Notes: generated by a model from the sequence alone, not told the origin. A stretch of DNA of 64,000 nucleotides from Dawidia cretensis (GCF_018598175.1 NZ_JAHESE010000007.1:1-64000), one strand, 5' to 3'; shown: positions 18,786 through 27,502, counted from the stretch's first letter. Program-made: numbers and translations.

Positions 18786-18807
18786 TCTCGCAACGGTTAG
18801 ACAAGTG

Positions 18808-18852
18808 AAAGACCGTTTCGGCATGTCCTGATGTACTGCCGAAACGGTCTTT
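18808..18852. terminator. Hairpin terminator after bcp
   Basis: A 16-bp perfect stem, AAAGACCGTTTCGGCA against TGCCGAAACGGTCTTT, followed by TTT. The loop is 13 nt. It also has an A-run on the other side and could end the convergent histone-like transcript (stop at 18870). Confidence 0.85.
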
Positions 18853-18869
18853 TTATTATCAGAATAAAC

Positions 18870-19046
18870 TTAAGCCTTATTCTTAATATCTTGAACCTCA
18901 GAGCGGATGGTTTGTGCGAGATTTTTCAGGTCTTGCATACCCTTTCTAACGCGGGTACCAGCAGCGCTATTGCCTTTGTTATAAAACTTGTCAATATCAC
19001 CTTCTAAGGAAGCGATCAGGTCTTTTAGCTCTTGAAACTTTTGCAT
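18870..19046 (-). CDS. Small histone H1-like (Hc1-type) protein
   Basis: A 58-residue ORF on the minus strand. It begins MQKFQELKDLIASLEGDI, contains FYNKGNSAAGTRVRKGMQ in the middle and ends IRSEVQDIKNKA. It matches my memory of the short 'histone H1' / Hc1-like proteins found throughout Bacteroidota, where the NKxAGTRVRKGMQDLK block is the conserved core; these are thought to bind DNA or act in nucleoid structure. Two predicted helices flank that core. It lies between the bcp terminator and the oxoamine synthase gene, on the opposite strand to the histone-tailed peroxiredoxin. No exact TAnnTTTG box was found upstream. Confidence 0.85.
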   Translation of the reverse strand: MQKFQELKDLIASLEGDIDKFYNKGNSAAGTRVRKGMQDLKNLAQTIRSEVQDIKNKA

Positions 19047-19105
19047 TGTCTTTGGAGTTTTAGGATTAAAATTTAGTTTCTACTGCCAATTTAAGTAAAA
19101 AGGCC

Positions 19106-19128
19106 GAAAAACAACCCCTAAGGCGGTT
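19106..19128 (-). terminator. Probable terminator of the oxoamine synthase gene
   Basis: On the minus strand AACCGCCTTAGGGGTT can fold (with a bulged G) just after the stop at 19133 and is followed by GTTTTTC. The stem is short. Confidence 0.4.
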
Positions 19129-19132
19129 TTTT

Positions 19133-20389
19133 TTAGATTGCCTTCGTTACAGACACTAAAGCTTCCTCCTTGTAAAACCCGCTATCAAGCTTGGTTTTGA
19201 GCTTCGAGAATGCACTCAAAGTCCGCTCTACATCCTCCAGGGTATGCACCGCCGTCGGAATGATGCGGAACATGATAACATCCTTAGGGACAACAGGATA
19301 GATCACCACAGAGCAGAAAATTCCGTAGTTTTCACGCAGGTCCATTGCCATGTTGGCAGCCTCGCCTACCCCGCCTTTGAACAGCACCGGCGTGACCGGC
19401 GAAGTGGTCGTACCGATGTTGAAACCGCGCTCTTTCAAACCATTTTGCATGGCATTCACGATCTTCCACAGGTTATCCTTCATGGAAGGATTGGTTTTCA
19501 ACAGCTCCAGACGCTTCAAAGCACCGACAACCAGCGGCATCGGCAGGCTCTTCGCATAAATCTGCGAACGCACGCTGTACCGCAGGTACTTGATGATGTT
19601 CTTCGACCCCGCGACAAATGCACCAATGCTGGCCATGGATTTGGCGAACGTAGAGAAATACAGATCAACTTGATCCTGAACACCTTGCTCCTCGCCTGTA
19701 CCGGCACCGGTCTTACCCATGGTACCGAAACCGTGCGCGTCGTCTACAAACAGACGGAAATTATATTTGCTCTTCAGGGCTACCACGCCTTTCAGATCGC
19801 CTTGCTTGCCTGACATACCAAACACACCTTCGGTGATCACAAGTATACCACCCCCCGTCTCGTCGGCTAGTTTGGTGGCACGCTGCAGTTGCTTCTCGAG
19901 GCTGTCCATGTCGTTATGGGTGTATACAAAACGCTTCCCCATGTGCAGACGTACGCCGTCGATGATACACGCATGTGACTCCGCATCATACACGATCACG
20001 TCTTTGCGGTCCACGAGTGCGTCGATGATCGACACCACACCCTGATACCCAAAGTTGAGCAGCATGACATCTTCTTTTTTCTCGAATTCCGCGAGCTGAC
20101 GTTCAAGCTCCAGGTGATTTACTGAGTTCCCTGACATCATCCGCGCGCCCATCGGCAAGCCCATACCGTATTGGGCAGCAGCCTCACCATCGGTCTTCCG
20201 TACTTCCGGATGGTTCGCCAGGCCCAGGTAGTTATTTAAACTCCAGTTTAAAACATCCTTGCCATTGAACTTCATGTGAGGTCCTATGTCACCTTCCAGT
20301 TTCGGAAAGAAGAAATAGTCATCCGGGAGATGCGAATACTTGGCCAGAGGACCGGCCTCCATTTTAAGCTTGTCAAATAAATCTACCAT
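19133..20389 (-). CDS. Alpha-oxoamine synthase (serine palmitoyltransferase / cysteate acyltransferase-like)
   Basis: PLP enzyme that condenses an amino acid with an acyl-CoA or acyl-ACP thioester. The 418 residues show the family core: NNYLGLANHP, GARMMSGNSVNHLELE, SHACIIDG, FVDDAHGFGTMG (PLP-ring Asp and His) and STFAKSMASIG with the Schiff-base Lys. In Bacteroidota this subgroup makes the long-chain base of sphingolipids (serine substrate) or sulfonolipids such as capnine (cysteate substrate); glycine C-acetyltransferase and BioF are less likely. The longer frame to 20440 is rejected because a TATTTTTG -7 box lies at 20411-20418. Divergent from accC. Confidence 0.85.
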   Translation of the reverse strand: MVDLFDKLKMEAGPLAKYSHLPDDYFFFPKLEGDIGPHMKFNGKDVLNWSLNNYLGLANHPEVRKTDGEAAAQYGMGLPMGARMMSGNSVNHLELERQLAEFEKKEDVMLLNFGYQGVVSIIDALVDRKDVIVYDAESHACIIDGVRLHMGKRFVYTHNDMDSLEKQLQRATKLADETGGGILVITEGVFGMSGKQGDLKGVVALKSKYNFRLFVDDAHGFGTMGKTGAGTGEEQGVQDQVDLYFSTFAKSMASIGAFVAGSKNIIKYLRYSVRSQIYAKSLPMPLVVGALKRLELLKTNPSMKDNLWKIVNAMQNGLKERGFNIGTTTSPVTPVLFKGGVGEAANMAMDLRENYGIFCSVVIYPVVPKDVIMFRIIPTAVHTLEDVERTLSAFSKLKTKLDSGFYKEEALVSVTKAI

Positions 20390-20410
20390 TTCGGGATTAG
20401 TTATTGGCCG

Positions 20411-20418
20411 CAAAAATA
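20411..20418 (-). promoter_or_regulatory. -7 box of the oxoamine synthase gene
   Basis: Minus-strand TATTTTTG matches TAnnTTTG fully, 21 nt before the ATG at 20389. Its position inside the longer possible ORF supports the shorter start. Confidence 0.5.
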
Positions 20419-20501
20419 AGGAAAAATCGTGTTTATACATGCCTGTCCCGGCTTTGCCTATGCAGAAATTATCGCTAGCATTGTATTCAGGCCCTTAACC
20501 C

Positions 20502-22001
20502 ATGAGAAAAATCAAAAAAATACTGGTCGCCAACCGTGGTGAGATCGCCCTTCGCATCATGCGCTCCGCCCGGGAGGCCGGCATACAGACTGTTGCGGTG
20601 TTTAGTGAAGCCGATCGACAGTCGCTGCACGTACGTTATGCCGACGAAGCCATCTGCATCGGCCCGCCCCCTTCCTCCGAATCCTATTTACGCATTGATA
20701 AGATCCTGGACGCAGCCCGGCAAACCGGCGCCGATGCCATTCACCCGGGATACGGCTTCCTCTCTGAGAACGAAACATTTGCCCAGCGTGTGGAAGACGC
20801 CGGCTTGATCTTCATCGGGCCGTCGGCCAAAGCCATTGAGCTTATGGGCAGCAAGCTGGCGGCGAAAGCCGCGGTCGCCGCCTTCAACGTGCCGCTAGTG
20901 CCCGGCACCGCAGAGCCTATTACGGATGTCGCCAAGGCCAAAGAAGTCGCGGCCAACATCGGCTACCCCGTGCTCATCAAAGCCAGCGCCGGTGGCGGTG
21001 GTAAAGGCATGCGTGTGGTGGAGAATGAAGCCAGCTTTGCCGAGCAAATGGAACGCGCTATCAGCGAGGCCACATCCGCCTTCGGCGACGGCTCTGTCTT
21101 TATCGAAAAATATGTTACCAGTCCGCGTCATATCGAGTTTCAAATCTTTGGCGACAAACACGGCAACGTGGTACACCTCTTTGAACGTGAGTGCTCCATT
21201 CAGCGCCGTCACCAGAAGGTCGTGGAAGAAGCACCATCGTCTGTGCTGACACCGGAGAAGCGCAAGTTGATGGGAGAAGCTGCCATCAACGCTGCCAGGG
21301 CGTGTGGCTATTACGGTGCCGGTACGATTGAATTCATCCTGGATGACAAGCTTAATTTCTACTTCCTGGAAATGAACACCCGGTTGCAGGTAGAGCACCC
21401 GGTGACGGAAGCTATCACAGGGCTGGACCTGGTGCAGTTACAAATCAAAATTGCCGAAGGCGAGAAGATTCCGTTCAAACAGGAAGACTTGCAGATGCAC
21501 GGCCACGCCGTCGAGATACGCGTCTATGCCGAAGATCCAGCCAACAACTTTTTACCCGACATCGGTACGCTAAAGACCTACAAGCGTCCGCAGGGTCACG
21601 GTATTCGTGTCGATGACGGCTTTGAGCAAGGCATGGCTATCCCCTTCTATTACGACCCGATGATCGCCAAGTTGATCTGTCATGCCGAAAGCCGCGAGGC
21701 GGCGATCGAGAAAATGATTCGCGCCATTCAGGATTATGAGATTACCGGCCTGGAAACAACCCTGGGCTTTTGCGAGTTTGTGATGAAGCACGAAGCTTTT
21801 CGCTCGGGGAACTTCAACACACGCTTTGTGGAGAAATATTTTACCCCTGCCGGACTGCAGCCTGAGCACACGTACACCGAAGAAGCCCTTGTCGCCATTC
21901 TGGCGGGTACGTTGCTAAAAAGCAATGGCCACCGTGTAGCCGAAGGCGCGCTTGCCACGGCCGGCACGACGGCAAGCAAGTGGAGAAAAAACAGATCTTA
22001 A
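20502..22001 (+). CDS. accC: Biotin carboxylase subunit of acetyl-CoA (acyl-CoA) carboxylase
   Basis: ATP-dependent carboxylation of the biotin on BCCP with bicarbonate, the first half-reaction of fatty acid synthesis. It starts KKILVANRGEIALRIMRSA (biotin-carboxylase N-terminal domain). The ATP-grasp domain has the glycine-rich loop KASAGGGGKGMRVV, the RDCSIQRRHQK equivalent ECSIQRRHQKVVEEAP and the EMNTRLQVEHPVTE catalytic block. At 499 residues it exceeds the usual 450 by a C-terminal extension (about 455-499, Ala/Lys-rich). No BCCP gene is adjacent; accA lies 29 kb away. First gene of a plus-strand run with DUF1015 and maf. A related propionyl-CoA carboxylase subunit is the main alternative. 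Confidence 0.93.
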   Translation: MRKIKKILVANRGEIALRIMRSAREAGIQTVAVFSEADRQSLHVRYADEAICIGPPPSSESYLRIDKILDAARQTGADAIHPGYGFLSENETFAQRVEDAGLIFIGPSAKAIELMGSKLAAKAAVAAFNVPLVPGTAEPITDVAKAKEVAANIGYPVLIKASAGGGGKGMRVVENEASFAEQMERAISEATSAFGDGSVFIEKYVTSPRHIEFQIFGDKHGNVVHLFERECSIQRRHQKVVEEAPSSVLTPEKRKLMGEAAINAARACGYYGAGTIEFILDDKLNFYFLEMNTRLQVEHPVTEAITGLDLVQLQIKIAEGEKIPFKQEDLQMHGHAVEIRVYAEDPANNFLPDIGTLKTYKRPQGHGIRVDDGFEQGMAIPFYYDPMIAKLICHAESREAAIEKMIRAIQDYEITGLETTLGFCEFVMKHEAFRSGNFNTRFVEKYFTPAGLQPEHTYTEEALVAILAGTLLKSNGHRVAEGALATAGTTASKWRKNRS

Positions 22002-22016
22002 TACGACACTCCCAGT

Positions 22017-23312
22017 ATGCCCGAAATTTTACCGATCCGTCCCTGGCGTTATAACCAATCACTTTCGCAATCCATCGACTCACTGACTTCCCCCCTGTTC
22101 GACGTCGTCTCGGAAAAACAACGCAAGGCACTCTATCAACATCCCTATAATAGTATTCATATGTCGGTGCCCCAGGAAACGCCGGGGGCGGCCGGCAAGC
22201 GCCTGGCGCAATGGAAACACCAGGGTATACTGGTGCAAGACCGGCTGCCCGGAATCTATGTATACTATCAATATTTCAAGTTAGCAGGGTCGTCGAAGGA
22301 ATACTGCCGGAAAGGTTTTATGTGCCACATCCGGGTATATGATTGGGAGGAGCAGGTCATTCTGCGGCACGAGAATACCATTCCCCAAGCGGTTAACGAC
22401 CGCATTGAGCTGCTTGAAAATACGCAGCTTCACGCCAGCGCAACCCATGGACTCTATACCGACCCTACGTTTGCATTGGAGCGGTATATGGACGAGGCCA
22501 TTCAGCAGCCACTCTACGAAACGGAAGATTACCAGGGTGTGCGAGATGTCATGGCCTGCATCCAGGACTATACCATCGTTCAGCGCTTTATGGATGTTTT
22601 GCAGCAAGGCAATGTCATCCTGGCCGACGGCCACCACCGTTATGAGGGGTCGTTGGTCTACAAACACAAACAACAGGCGGCCAACCCTGCCCATACCGGC
22701 CGGGAGGGGTATAATTATCACCTGATGTACCTGACCAATACAGAGGCGGACGACCTGCGCATTCTGCCCACGCACAGGCTCATCCACGGGCTGAAAGACT
22801 TTGACGAGCAAACCATTCTGCGACGACTGGAGGCAGATTTTACCATTATACCCCTGGATGATGCCGATACCCTTCCGGAGGTGATTGTAGGCAAACGCTG
22901 GGCGTTTGGGTTGATGTTCCGGGACAACGCCTATAAAGTGCGGCTGAAACCCGAGGCCCTGGATACAATGCCGTGGCCTTTTCCGCCCGTGGTCAAGGCG
23001 CTTGACCTGACAGTGATGCATTACTTCATTATCGAGAAAGCGCTGGGCATACCGGGCCGCGAGCAACGCAGCGCTACCAATGTCAGCTTTGACCGCAGCT
23101 TTGCGGACTGTATGAAGAAGGTTTTGCAGCAAGAGGCACAGCTCGCCGTCATTACCAATGAAGTTTCGATCGACGAAGTGAAGGCTGTGTGCCATAGCGG
23201 GTATACCATGCCGCAAAAATCGACGTATTTTTACCCCAAGGTTATCGGCGGCTACCTGTTCAGCTCGATCAGCGAATCGGAATTTGCCCTGCCGGTCTGT
23301 GCCACTTTTTAA
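22017..23312 (+). CDS. DUF1015 family protein
   Basis: A conserved bacterial protein (431 residues) of unknown biochemical role. The family start is visible as ILPIRPWRYN, followed by SPLFDVVSEKQRKALYQHPYNSIHMSVP; the conserved core LADGHHRYEGSLVYK and the later LPTHRLIHGL segment are both present. DUF1015 is often found near serine biosynthesis or other metabolic genes, but in this window its neighbours are accC (15 nt upstream) and maf (8 nt downstream). No signal peptide or membrane helix. I assign no function. Confidence 0.88.
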   Translation: MPEILPIRPWRYNQSLSQSIDSLTSPLFDVVSEKQRKALYQHPYNSIHMSVPQETPGAAGKRLAQWKHQGILVQDRLPGIYVYYQYFKLAGSSKEYCRKGFMCHIRVYDWEEQVILRHENTIPQAVNDRIELLENTQLHASATHGLYTDPTFALERYMDEAIQQPLYETEDYQGVRDVMACIQDYTIVQRFMDVLQQGNVILADGHHRYEGSLVYKHKQQAANPAHTGREGYNYHLMYLTNTEADDLRILPTHRLIHGLKDFDEQTILRRLEADFTIIPLDDADTLPEVIVGKRWAFGLMFRDNAYKVRLKPEALDTMPWPFPPVVKALDLTVMHYFIIEKALGIPGREQRSATNVSFDRSFADCMKKVLQQEAQLAVITNEVSIDEVKAVCHSGYTMPQKSTYFYPKVIGGYLFSSISESEFALPVCATF

Positions 23313-23320
23313 CAACCGAT

Positions 23321-23896
23321 ATGACTACTACAACCAATACGCGATCGATCATACTTGCTTCCAGCTCTCCCCGCAGACAGTACCTGATGAAGGAAGCGGG
23401 CTTTACGTTTACCGTGGAGAAGCCCGATGTAGAAGAAGACTTTCCGCATGAGCTGCCGGCTGAACAGGTGGCTCGCTACCTGGCGGCCAAGAAGGCGGAG
23501 TATTTCCGCCCCCGTATGGGCCGCGAGATCATCATCACGGCGGACACCGTCGTGATCCTTGACAACCGCATTTTGAATAAACCCCAAGACCGCGCCGAGG
23601 CCGTCGCCATGCTGAGCGACCTGTCCGGACGTACGCATCGCGTGATGACCGGCGTGTGCATGCTTTCGCAGGAACGCGAGGAGACCTTTGACGATATTAC
23701 CGATGTGACATTTGTCAAGCTGTCGCCCAAAGAGATCGACTTTTATGTCGATATGTATAAGCCCTACGACAAGGCGGGCGCCTATGGCGCGCAGGACTGG
23801 ATTGGCCTGGTCGCCATTGAAAAGATCGCCGGTTCATACTTTAATGTAATGGGCCTCCCCATTCACAAAGTGTATCAGCACCTGGCAACGTGGTAG
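23321..23896 (+). CDS. maf: Maf-family nucleotide pyrophosphatase
   Basis: Hydrolyses non-canonical or modified nucleoside triphosphates (dTTP/UTP or 7-methyl-GTP type), a house-cleaning function also linked to septum control. The 191 residues have the Maf signature SSSPRRQYLMKEAGF near the start, the catalytic ADTVVILDNRILNKP segment with a conserved Asp, and GRTHRVMTGVCML. The later KAGAYGAQDWIGL block is conserved in the YhdE-type subgroup that prefers dTTP/UTP. It sits 8 nt after DUF1015 and 12 nt before a glycosyltransferase, so it is within the operon. Confidence 0.93.
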   Translation: MTTTTNTRSIILASSSPRRQYLMKEAGFTFTVEKPDVEEDFPHELPAEQVARYLAAKKAEYFRPRMGREIIITADTVVILDNRILNKPQDRAEAVAMLSDLSGRTHRVMTGVCMLSQEREETFDDITDVTFVKLSPKEIDFYVDMYKPYDKAGAYGAQDWIGLVAIEKIAGSYFNVMGLPIHKVYQHLATW

Positions 23897-23908
23897 TATA
23901 TAGAAAAA

Positions 23909-24676
23909 ATGGCAAAAATTTCCGCAGTCATCATTACGTTCAACGAAGCGAAAAACATCGGCCGGTGTATCGAGTCGCTCCAGCCGGTGGTCGATGAGTT
24001 CATTATTCTGGACTCGCTCTCCACCGACGACACCTGTGATATTATTAAACGCCACGGTCTGACACCTGTACAGCGCGCCTGGACCGGCTACTCGGAGTCG
24101 AAGAACTACGCCAACAGCCTGACCACCGGCGACTATATTCTGTCGATCGATGCCGACGAGGCACTTTCCCCCGCGTTGCAACAAGCGATCTTACAGGTAA
24201 AGGCCGCCCCGAAAGCCGAGGTATACGAAGTAAACCGCTTGACGAATTACTGCGGACATTGGATCCGTCACAGCGGCTGGTACCCGGAGTATAAAATACG
24301 GCTCTTCAAAAAAGGTCTGACGCAATGGGCCGGTCTGATCCACGAAGAACTGATATTTAACCAGACCGCCTATACCACGCAACGGCTGGAAGGCGACTTG
24401 TATCATTATTCATACCCCACGATCGAAAGCCATATTCGCAAGATCATCCCCTACTCTGCACTGGCGGCAGAAAAGGATTTTAAAGCGGGCAAGCGTTATC
24501 GATTGGTGACGCACGGGCTGATCAAGCCCTGGTTTATGTTCATGAAGAAGTATTTTCTGCAGGCAGGTTTCCTGGATGGCTTCTATGGTTTTGTGATCGC
24601 CGTTAACTCGGCGTATGAGCGTTATCTACGGTATCTCCGGTTTCACGAGCTGCGCAAAAATCAGTCCACCCGTTAA
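23909..24676 (+). CDS. Family 2 glycosyltransferase (WaaE/KdtX-like)
   Basis: Inverting GT-A enzyme of 255 residues. It begins ISAVIITFNEAKNIGRCIESL, has the nucleotide-binding LDSLSTDDTCDI and the DXD-like metal motif SIDADEAL. The later HSGWYPEYKIRLFKK and LYHYSYPTIESHIRKI segments match the WaaE/KdtX subgroup, which adds sugars to the lipopolysaccharide inner core. The C-terminus is basic with amphipathic helices, consistent with membrane attachment. It lies 12 nt after maf and 9 nt before a GT4 enzyme; a joint role in LPS or surface glycan assembly is inferred. Confidence 0.9.
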   Translation: MAKISAVIITFNEAKNIGRCIESLQPVVDEFIILDSLSTDDTCDIIKRHGLTPVQRAWTGYSESKNYANSLTTGDYILSIDADEALSPALQQAILQVKAAPKAEVYEVNRLTNYCGHWIRHSGWYPEYKIRLFKKGLTQWAGLIHEELIFNQTAYTTQRLEGDLYHYSYPTIESHIRKIIPYSALAAEKDFKAGKRYRLVTHGLIKPWFMFMKKYFLQAGFLDGFYGFVIAVNSAYERYLRYLRFHELRKNQSTR

Positions 24677-24685
24677 TATTTTACG

Positions 24686-25798
24686 ATGGCGGCAGCACTT
24701 TCCATATTACACTTAAGCTCGGAAAAGACCTGGCGTGGTGGCGAGCAACAAATTGCTTACCTGCTGGAAGAGCTGAATAAGCAAGGTGTCCGGAACCATG
24801 TGGCGGCTCGTCAAGGGTCGGCGTTTGAGGCGCATTGCCGGAAAGAAAACATACCGGTCATCGTTTTACCGTTTAAGAATGCGATCGATATCGGTACGGC
24901 ACTGGCCATTAAACGTTATTGCCGGGAGCATAGTATCGACCTGGTACACATGCACAGTGCCAAGTCGCATGCCCTCGGGGTTATCTCGCATGTGCTTGGC
25001 AACGAGACGCCGCTGGTGCTGAGCCGGCGTGTGATGTTTTCGCCCAAGCGCTCGTGGTTCACCCGCTGGAAATACAACCACCCGGCTATTGCCAGGGTGC
25101 TGTGTGTCTCGGATAAGACCCGGGAGGTTATGCAGGCTTATCTGAAACATCCAGAGAAAGCCGTAACAGTCTATAGTGGTGTCGATCTGCATAAGTTTGA
25201 TCCCGCCAGCCGGAGCGACATTCTTCTCCGCGAGGGCATTCGCCGACCGGGACTTACAGTCATTGGTAATACCGCCGCGCTCGAATATGAGAAAGACTAC
25301 ATCACGTTTATCGATACGGTTAACAAGCTCGTGCAGAAGAAGCTGCCCATACAGGCGGTGATCATCGGCAAAGGGTCGCAGGAGGAGTCGTTGAAAAAGT
25401 ACGTTCAGGATAAACAGTTACAAGATGTAATCACCTTTACCGGTTTTCGGAAAGACCTTGTTGCCTTGTTGCCTGAGCTTGACCTTTTCCTGATGCCTTC
25501 GATATTGGAAGGTCTGGGCACTTCCGTGCTCGACGCTTTTCTGGCGCATGTACCGGTTGTTGCAACCCAGGCCGGCGGCATACCCGAAATGGTTATTTCG
25601 GGACAGACCGGGTTATTGGCGCCCACGGGTGACAGTACCGCACTGGCCGAACACATCGAAGCGATCATGACCAATCCGGCGTTGCGCAAGACCCTGATCA
25701 AGGGGTCACAAGAAAAAGTAAAGGAATTCTCAAAAGAACAGATGGCCGCGCGCACATTGGCGGTCTATCATGAAGTCGTCGGGAATATACCCCGATAA
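24686..25798 (+). CDS. Family 4 glycosyltransferase
   Basis: Retaining GT-B enzyme of 370 residues, last gene of the accC run. The N-terminal domain contains HLSSEKTWRGGEQQIAYLLE; the C-terminal domain carries YSGVDLHKFDP, VIIGKGSQEESL and the donor-binding ExxxxxxxE-type block SILEGLGTSVLDAFLAHVP, followed by GGIPEMV. Its partner upstream is the WaaE-like GT2, so a lipopolysaccharide or other surface-glycan role is likely. It converges with another GT4 gene, their stops being only 8 nt apart. Acceptor and sugar are not predictable. Confidence 0.9.
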   Translation: MAAALSILHLSSEKTWRGGEQQIAYLLEELNKQGVRNHVAARQGSAFEAHCRKENIPVIVLPFKNAIDIGTALAIKRYCREHSIDLVHMHSAKSHALGVISHVLGNETPLVLSRRVMFSPKRSWFTRWKYNHPAIARVLCVSDKTREVMQAYLKHPEKAVTVYSGVDLHKFDPASRSDILLREGIRRPGLTVIGNTAALEYEKDYITFIDTVNKLVQKKLPIQAVIIGKGSQEESLKKYVQDKQLQDVITFTGFRKDLVALLPELDLFLMPSILEGLGTSVLDAFLAHVPVVATQAGGIPEMVISGQTGLLAPTGDSTALAEHIEAIMTNPALRKTLIKGSQEKVKEFSKEQMAARTLAVYHEVVGNIPR

Positions 25799-25806
25799 TC
25801 AGCCTA

Positions 25807-26928
25807 TTATCCCCGATACACTTCCTGCAGGCGCTGTGCGATGGCAGCGGGCTGGAATTGCTGTATGTACCGGCGGCCGTCTTCGACCAATTGGCTGCGC
25901 AGGGTAGCCTCTTGCAACGTGCGGGCCACCTGGTGGGCCAGCGCTTCTGCACTGTGGGGATCGGCATACAAAGCGCCGTCGCCGGCAGCTTCCTGGAAAC
26001 ACGAGCCTGTAGAGGTTACGACGGGGACACCCGACTCGATCGCTTCCACGAGGGGTATACCAAAGCCTTCAAACAACGACGGATATACAAACACCTCCGC
26101 CCCCTGGTACAAGGCGGGAAAGTCCTGAAACGAAGCCTGGTGCAGAAAGATCACCTGGTCTTCCAAGCCGCTTTCCCGTGCGGTACGCACGATCTCTTCT
26201 TTATAGGCCGTGGCCCGGCCCACCAACACCAGGGGTATACGCGTCTCCCGCGGCAGCAGCGCGACGGCCTTTACCAGCTGGTGTACATTCTTACGCGACT
26301 CGAGGGTACCGACGTTGAGAATATACCGGTCGGGCAGGTTGTACTTCTGACGTACCTGCGCCCGGACGTCCACGGAAACAGATTGCTTAAAGATGGGGTG
26401 ACAGCCCTGGTACACGACGTCGATCTTTCCCGGATCGACTTGAAGGAAGTCAACAAGGTCCTGGGCGGTTTGCTGGCTGATGGCAATTACACGATCTGCC
26501 CGAGTGCAGGCAGCTTTGGCTTTTGCTTTGTAGATGGCGACATCTACGGGTTTATAAAACTGCGGGTACCGTATATAGATCAGATCGTGCACCGTCACGA
26601 CCTTTTTTACGCTGGCAGGTAGGCCGGCCGGTAGCTCCTGGCTCAGGCCGTGGTATACATCCAATGTCTTAATGGTGGCGTGACGGCTCACGCCCCACGA
26701 TCGCCACAGTCCATGAAGAAACCGGTACCCTCCCGTGGGCGCAACGACCTGTACGTTTGAACGTCGTACGATCGGGTCGATCTCGGGATGCGTCCTTGTC
26801 TTGGGAGAATACAGCGTGTAGTGACCGCGGGGATAGAACTCGCTCAGGGCGTCGACGACAAAGCGTGCATAGTTACCGAGTCCGGTAAAGTTGGTAAAGA
26901 ACCGCTTTGCCTCGAAGCCTATGTGCAT
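25807..26928 (-). CDS. Family 4 glycosyltransferase (mannosyltransferase-like)
   Basis: GT-B enzyme of 373 residues. N-terminal half: MHIGFEAKRFFTNFTGLGNY, typical of the GT4 subgroup annotated as mannosyltransferases, and VTVHDLIYIRYPQ. C-terminal half: LNVGTLESRKNVHQLVKA, LFEGFGIPLVEAIESGVPVV (donor site with the paired Glu) and the GSCFQEAAGDGALYADP stretch. Its start codon overlaps the stop of ppa by one base (TAATG), so translation is probably coupled. It is not closely similar to the convergent GT4 gene at 24686-25798, so the two are not a recent duplication. Confidence 0.9.
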   Translation of the reverse strand: MHIGFEAKRFFTNFTGLGNYARFVVDALSEFYPRGHYTLYSPKTRTHPEIDPIVRRSNVQVVAPTGGYRFLHGLWRSWGVSRHATIKTLDVYHGLSQELPAGLPASVKKVVTVHDLIYIRYPQFYKPVDVAIYKAKAKAACTRADRVIAISQQTAQDLVDFLQVDPGKIDVVYQGCHPIFKQSVSVDVRAQVRQKYNLPDRYILNVGTLESRKNVHQLVKAVALLPRETRIPLVLVGRATAYKEEIVRTARESGLEDQVIFLHQASFQDFPALYQGAEVFVYPSLFEGFGIPLVEAIESGVPVVTSTGSCFQEAAGDGALYADPHSAEALAHQVARTLQEATLRSQLVEDGRRYIQQFQPAAIAQRLQEVYRG

Positions 26929-27467
26929 TACTTCTTGGAGTAGGTCTCCTGGTAACGCTTCATGCTGGCTTGCAGGATGGCCTCTGCCTTCTCTTTAGAG
27001 AGAAACTCATCTACAACAACCTTCTTGTTCTCCAGCTGCTTGTAGCTTTCGAAGAAGTGCTTCAGCTCGGCACGCAAGTGCTGGGGCAGGTCTTTCACAT
27101 CCAGAATATGGCTTACGCTCGGATCTTGCTCGGCTACGGCAATGATCTTGTCATCGGCCTCACCCTGATCAATCATCTGCATCACACCGATGATCTTGCA
27201 GGGAATCAGACAGCCTGGCACCACGCTTACCTGCGTCAACACAACGATGTCGAGGGGATCATGGTCTTCACCCAGGGTCTGAGGAATAAAACCGTAGTTC
27301 AGTGGATAGTACATGGACGCGTATATAACACGGTCCAGCTTGATCAGGCCGCTCTCCTTGTCGATCTCGTATTTTGCGCGGGAACCTTTGGGAATCTCGA
27401 TGATTGCGTTGACTTGGTCCGGGGGATGAACACCAACCGAAACCTCGTGCCAGGGATGTAATGACAT
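26928..27467 (-). CDS. ppa: Inorganic pyrophosphatase (family I)
   Basis: Hydrolyses pyrophosphate in the cytoplasm and pulls biosynthetic reactions forward. The 179 residues are of normal family I length. The signature DHDPLDIVVL (metal-binding Asp cluster) is present, with the preceding IYASMYYPLNYGFIPQTLG active-site block containing the conserved Lys, Tyr and Glu positions. It is translationally coupled to the downstream glycosyltransferase, a logical pairing because nucleotide-sugar synthesis releases pyrophosphate. A hairpin terminator for the HlyD-type gene sits just outside its start, so the two units are separate. Confidence 0.96.
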   Translation of the reverse strand: MSLHPWHEVSVGVHPPDQVNAIIEIPKGSRAKYEIDKESGLIKLDRVIYASMYYPLNYGFIPQTLGEDHDPLDIVVLTQVSVVPGCLIPCKIIGVMQMIDQGEADDKIIAVAEQDPSVSHILDVKDLPQHLRAELKHFFESYKQLENKKVVVDEFLSKEKAEAILQASMKRYQETYSKK

Positions 27468-27502
27468 GTTCTTTTTTAGATTTTAACGGCAATATTAAAC
27501 AA

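Noticed and set aside
18329-18793. 154-residue minus-strand ORF rich in Phe/Ala/Thr
   Set aside because: It is the mirror of the Lys/Ala-rich bcp tail (AAG/GCC codons read backwards), not an independent gene.
22281-23315. 344-residue minus-strand ORF
   Set aside because: Antisense to the DUF1015 gene; composition is that of a mirror frame of a real gene.
25790-25814. Hairpin GATAAT/ATTATC between the convergent glycosyltransferase genes
   Set aside because: A 6-bp AT-rich stem overlapping a stop codon; too weak to call a terminator.
25858-26622. 254-residue plus-strand ORF
   Set aside because: Antisense to the GT4 gene at 25807-26928; no family motifs.
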